6,480 nucleotides of DNA from an uncultured Actinomycetes bacterium. GTDB lineage: Bacteria; Actinomycetota; Actinomycetes; Nanopelagicales; Nanopelagicaceae. The stretch lies in assembly GCA_903844585.1 (NCBI GenBank), contig CAIMUD010000021.1:1-6480 (forward strand). The letters run 5' to 3'. Of this stretch, positions 5,413-6,480 are shown one piece after another (position 1 is the stretch's first letter; each line of letters opens with the position of its first letter). Both the position numbers and the translations under genes were made by a program. The notes beneath the pieces were generated by a model. The model had not been told where the DNA came from, ran no database searches, and worked only from the letters and a program-made list of their open reading frames with translations.

Positions 5413-5430
5413 CACGCTGAAATAGTTAAT

Positions 5431-5470
5431 CTATAAAGGGCGGGAGGCAAACCTCTCGCCCTTTATAGTT
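5431..5470 (+). terminator. Terminator after uraA, merging into the next promoter
   Basis: A 17-pair stem joins 5431-5447 with 5452-5468 (one G-U pair) around CAAA. The GC-rich core GGGCGGGAGG/CCTCTCGCCC is followed by TTTATAGTT as the T-rich tail. The 3' arm also contains the -10 box TATAGT of the following gene. Confidence 0.85.
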
Positions 5471-5475
5471 GACAC
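5464..5475 (+). promoter_or_regulatory. -10 box of a leaderless promoter for the LysE-family gene
   Basis: TATAGT (5464-5469) is a good -10 match with exactly six bases to ATG 5476, so the mRNA should start at the start codon. No SD precedes the ATG. The position 17 bp upstream (5441-5446) lies inside the terminator stem and has no -35 character. The TTGACA at 5469-5474 is misplaced to be the -35 of this gene. Confidence 0.65.
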
Positions 5476-6129
5476 ATGGTTATTCCATCCCGGCTCGTCG
5501 AATACATCATCGCCGCGATGATCATCATTTTGGCTCCAGGACCAAGTGTTCTATTTGTTATAGCTAGAGCAATTGCTTGGGGACGAAGGATCGCAGTATT
5601 TACGGTTCTAGGAAATGTCACTGGTGCTTTTGTACTTTCTTCACTTGTAGCAATCGGCCTTGGACCAATCCTGTCGAAGTGGCATATTGCTTATGTCGCA
5701 GTGCAATGGCTCGGCGGCGCTTATCTTGTCTACTTGGGAATTGATGCAATCAAGAAAAGAAAATTGCATGCGGCAGATATGCGAAACCAAGGGCCCATCG
5801 AACCAACCATTAAGAGATGCATACGTGATGGTTTTTGGGTTGGTGTGTTAAATCCAAAAGGTTTAGTCTTCTATGCAGCGGTACTGCCACAGTTTGTTGA
5901 CATCGATCGTGGTCAGGTCACCCTGCAACTCTTATTCCTGGGTGGACTTTTCTCAGTTCTTGCATTTATATCCGATGGCTCATGGGGTTTGTTAGCCGGT
6001 ACAGCAAGGCAATGGTTATCTGGAGATCCAGCGCGTTTGGAGAAATTACGTGCAACGGGTGGATTAGTGATGATTACTTTGGGCGCGCTTGTGATTGCTT
6101 TTGCTCTGCGTGATTTAATCGCACAATGA
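5476..6129 (+). CDS. LysE/RhtB-family exporter
   Basis: A 217-residue membrane protein of the LysE superfamily (RhtB branch), which exports amino acids such as homoserine, threonine or lysine, or other small metabolites, using the proton gradient. About six hydrophobic segments are present. The N-terminal signature PGPSVLFVIARAIAWGRR (res. 21-38) with LGNVTGAF, the middle WLGGAYLVYLGIDAI (78-92) and the NPKGLVFYAAVLPQFV stretch (126-141) are all typical, as is the length (family about 205-220). A basic cytoplasmic loop (KKRK, 93-96) separates the two halves. Substrate cannot be assigned. The gene appears leaderless, and the next frame begins 10 bp after the stop, so the two probably share a transcript. 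Confidence 0.92.
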   Translation: MVIPSRLVEYIIAAMIIILAPGPSVLFVIARAIAWGRRIAVFTVLGNVTGAFVLSSLVAIGLGPILSKWHIAYVAVQWLGGAYLVYLGIDAIKKRKLHAADMRNQGPIEPTIKRCIRDGFWVGVLNPKGLVFYAAVLPQFVDIDRGQVTLQLLFLGGLFSVLAFISDGSWGLLAGTARQWLSGDPARLEKLRATGGLVMITLGALVIAFALRDLIAQ

Positions 6130-6139
6130 AAGTACTTCA

Positions 6140-6480
6140 ATGAGTAAAAGCATTATTCGTCCAGATAAACCCGCGAGAAATACAATCGCGCCTTCTGATT
6201 TAACTTTTGGACTTTCCACCTGTAAGCGTTGTCTCTGGATTAAATACTGGTTCAAAATCACCATGCCCGGACAATTTCCATTAGTGAAACCTCTTTCGAC
6301 AGCGCAAGAAGAACATTTTCGTCGCGCTTCGATGCCTGACTTAGATCCAACTCTTGCACCAGGTGTTGTTAAGCAATGGGGTCAATGGGTTAAGAGTCAA
6401 CCGATTGTCATCGATGGGAAAGAAACCGGTTTCCAAATTCTTGGAATTTACGATCTATTAGCCCACTATGACGATGGCAG
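6140..6480 (+). CDS. PD-(D/E)XK-nuclease-like protein, N-terminal part (continues past window)
   Basis: An open frame from ATG 6140 to the window edge, about 113 complete codons. The stretch PSDLTFGLSTCKRCLWIKYW (res. 18-37, with C28xxC31) and later LAPGVVKQWGQWVKSQPI, then GFQILGIYDLLAHYDDG, resemble bacterial hypothetical proteins placed in the PD-(D/E)XK superfamily. These begin with an SPSDLTF..C.RCF.LK motif and have the first acidic catalytic position in the G..D sequence and the D.K motif just afterwards. Here IYD (D in GIYDLL) would be the first acid; the second motif lies outside the window. The assignment is from memory of that pattern and moderate. A weak SD (GAAAG, 6128-6132) precedes the start. 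The 10-bp gap to the exporter suggests co-transcription, which may be genomic packing rather than shared function. Confidence 0.8.
   Translation, partial: MSKSIIRPDKPARNTIAPSDLTFGLSTCKRCLWIKYWFKITMPGQFPLVKPLSTAQEEHFRRASMPDLDPTLAPGVVKQWGQWVKSQPIVIDGKETGFQILGIYDLLAHYDDG

Noticed and set aside
5469..5474. Perfect TTGACA -35 consensus just before ATG 5476
   Set aside because: No -10 box about 17 bp downstream (inside the coding region), and a better explanation is the TATAGT leaderless promoter.

Overview
The window looks like a chromosomal piece of a compact, moderately AT-leaning actinobacterium. The partial glnA ends in an actinobacterial GlnA1-type C-terminus. A two-TM protein of a family I know mainly from Actinobacteria is present. 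Two genes have a TANNNT -10 box six bases before the ATG and no Shine-Dalgarno (SD), the usual signature of actinobacterial leaderless mRNAs. Short intergenic gaps, nucleobase permeases and the base composition would suit a freshwater acI/Nanopelagicales-type streamlined genome. That placement is inference from style, not a database match.

Layout: (1) 1-290, end of glutamine synthetase and its terminator. (2) 324-1121, a shortened NhaA-family Na+/H+ antiporter, expressed from an apparently leaderless promoter. (3) 2758-1099 on the minus strand, a two-gene unit: a secreted/membrane microprotein overlapping an NCS1 cytosine/purine-type permease, whose 3' end overlaps the antiporter gene tail-to-tail by 23 bp. 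(4) 2853-3173, a stand-alone LuxR/GerE-type DNA-binding protein. (5) 3174-3345, a repeat- and dyad-rich control region leading into 3346-3924, a conserved two-TM protein of unknown function with a strong terminator. (6) 3982-4122, a possible structured leader in front of uraA (4123-5412), an NCS2 uracil permease. (7) A terminator whose 3' flank appears to contain the -10 box of the next gene, a leaderless LysE/RhtB-family exporter (5476-6129). It is followed after 10 bp by the start of a PD-(D/E)XK-nuclease-like protein that runs off the window.

Together the genes lean toward nitrogen and nucleobase economy: ammonium assimilation, uptake of cytosine/purine and uracil by two unrelated symporter families, amino-acid/metabolite export, and ion homeostasis. 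I see no mobile element, CRISPR array, tRNA or rRNA. I do not think a hidden multi-gene defence or biosynthetic system is present. The signals most worth following are the uraA leader with two competing anti-SD sequences, the operator-like cluster at 3180-3321, the pared-down NhaA, and the terminator/promoter overlap at 5431-5475.
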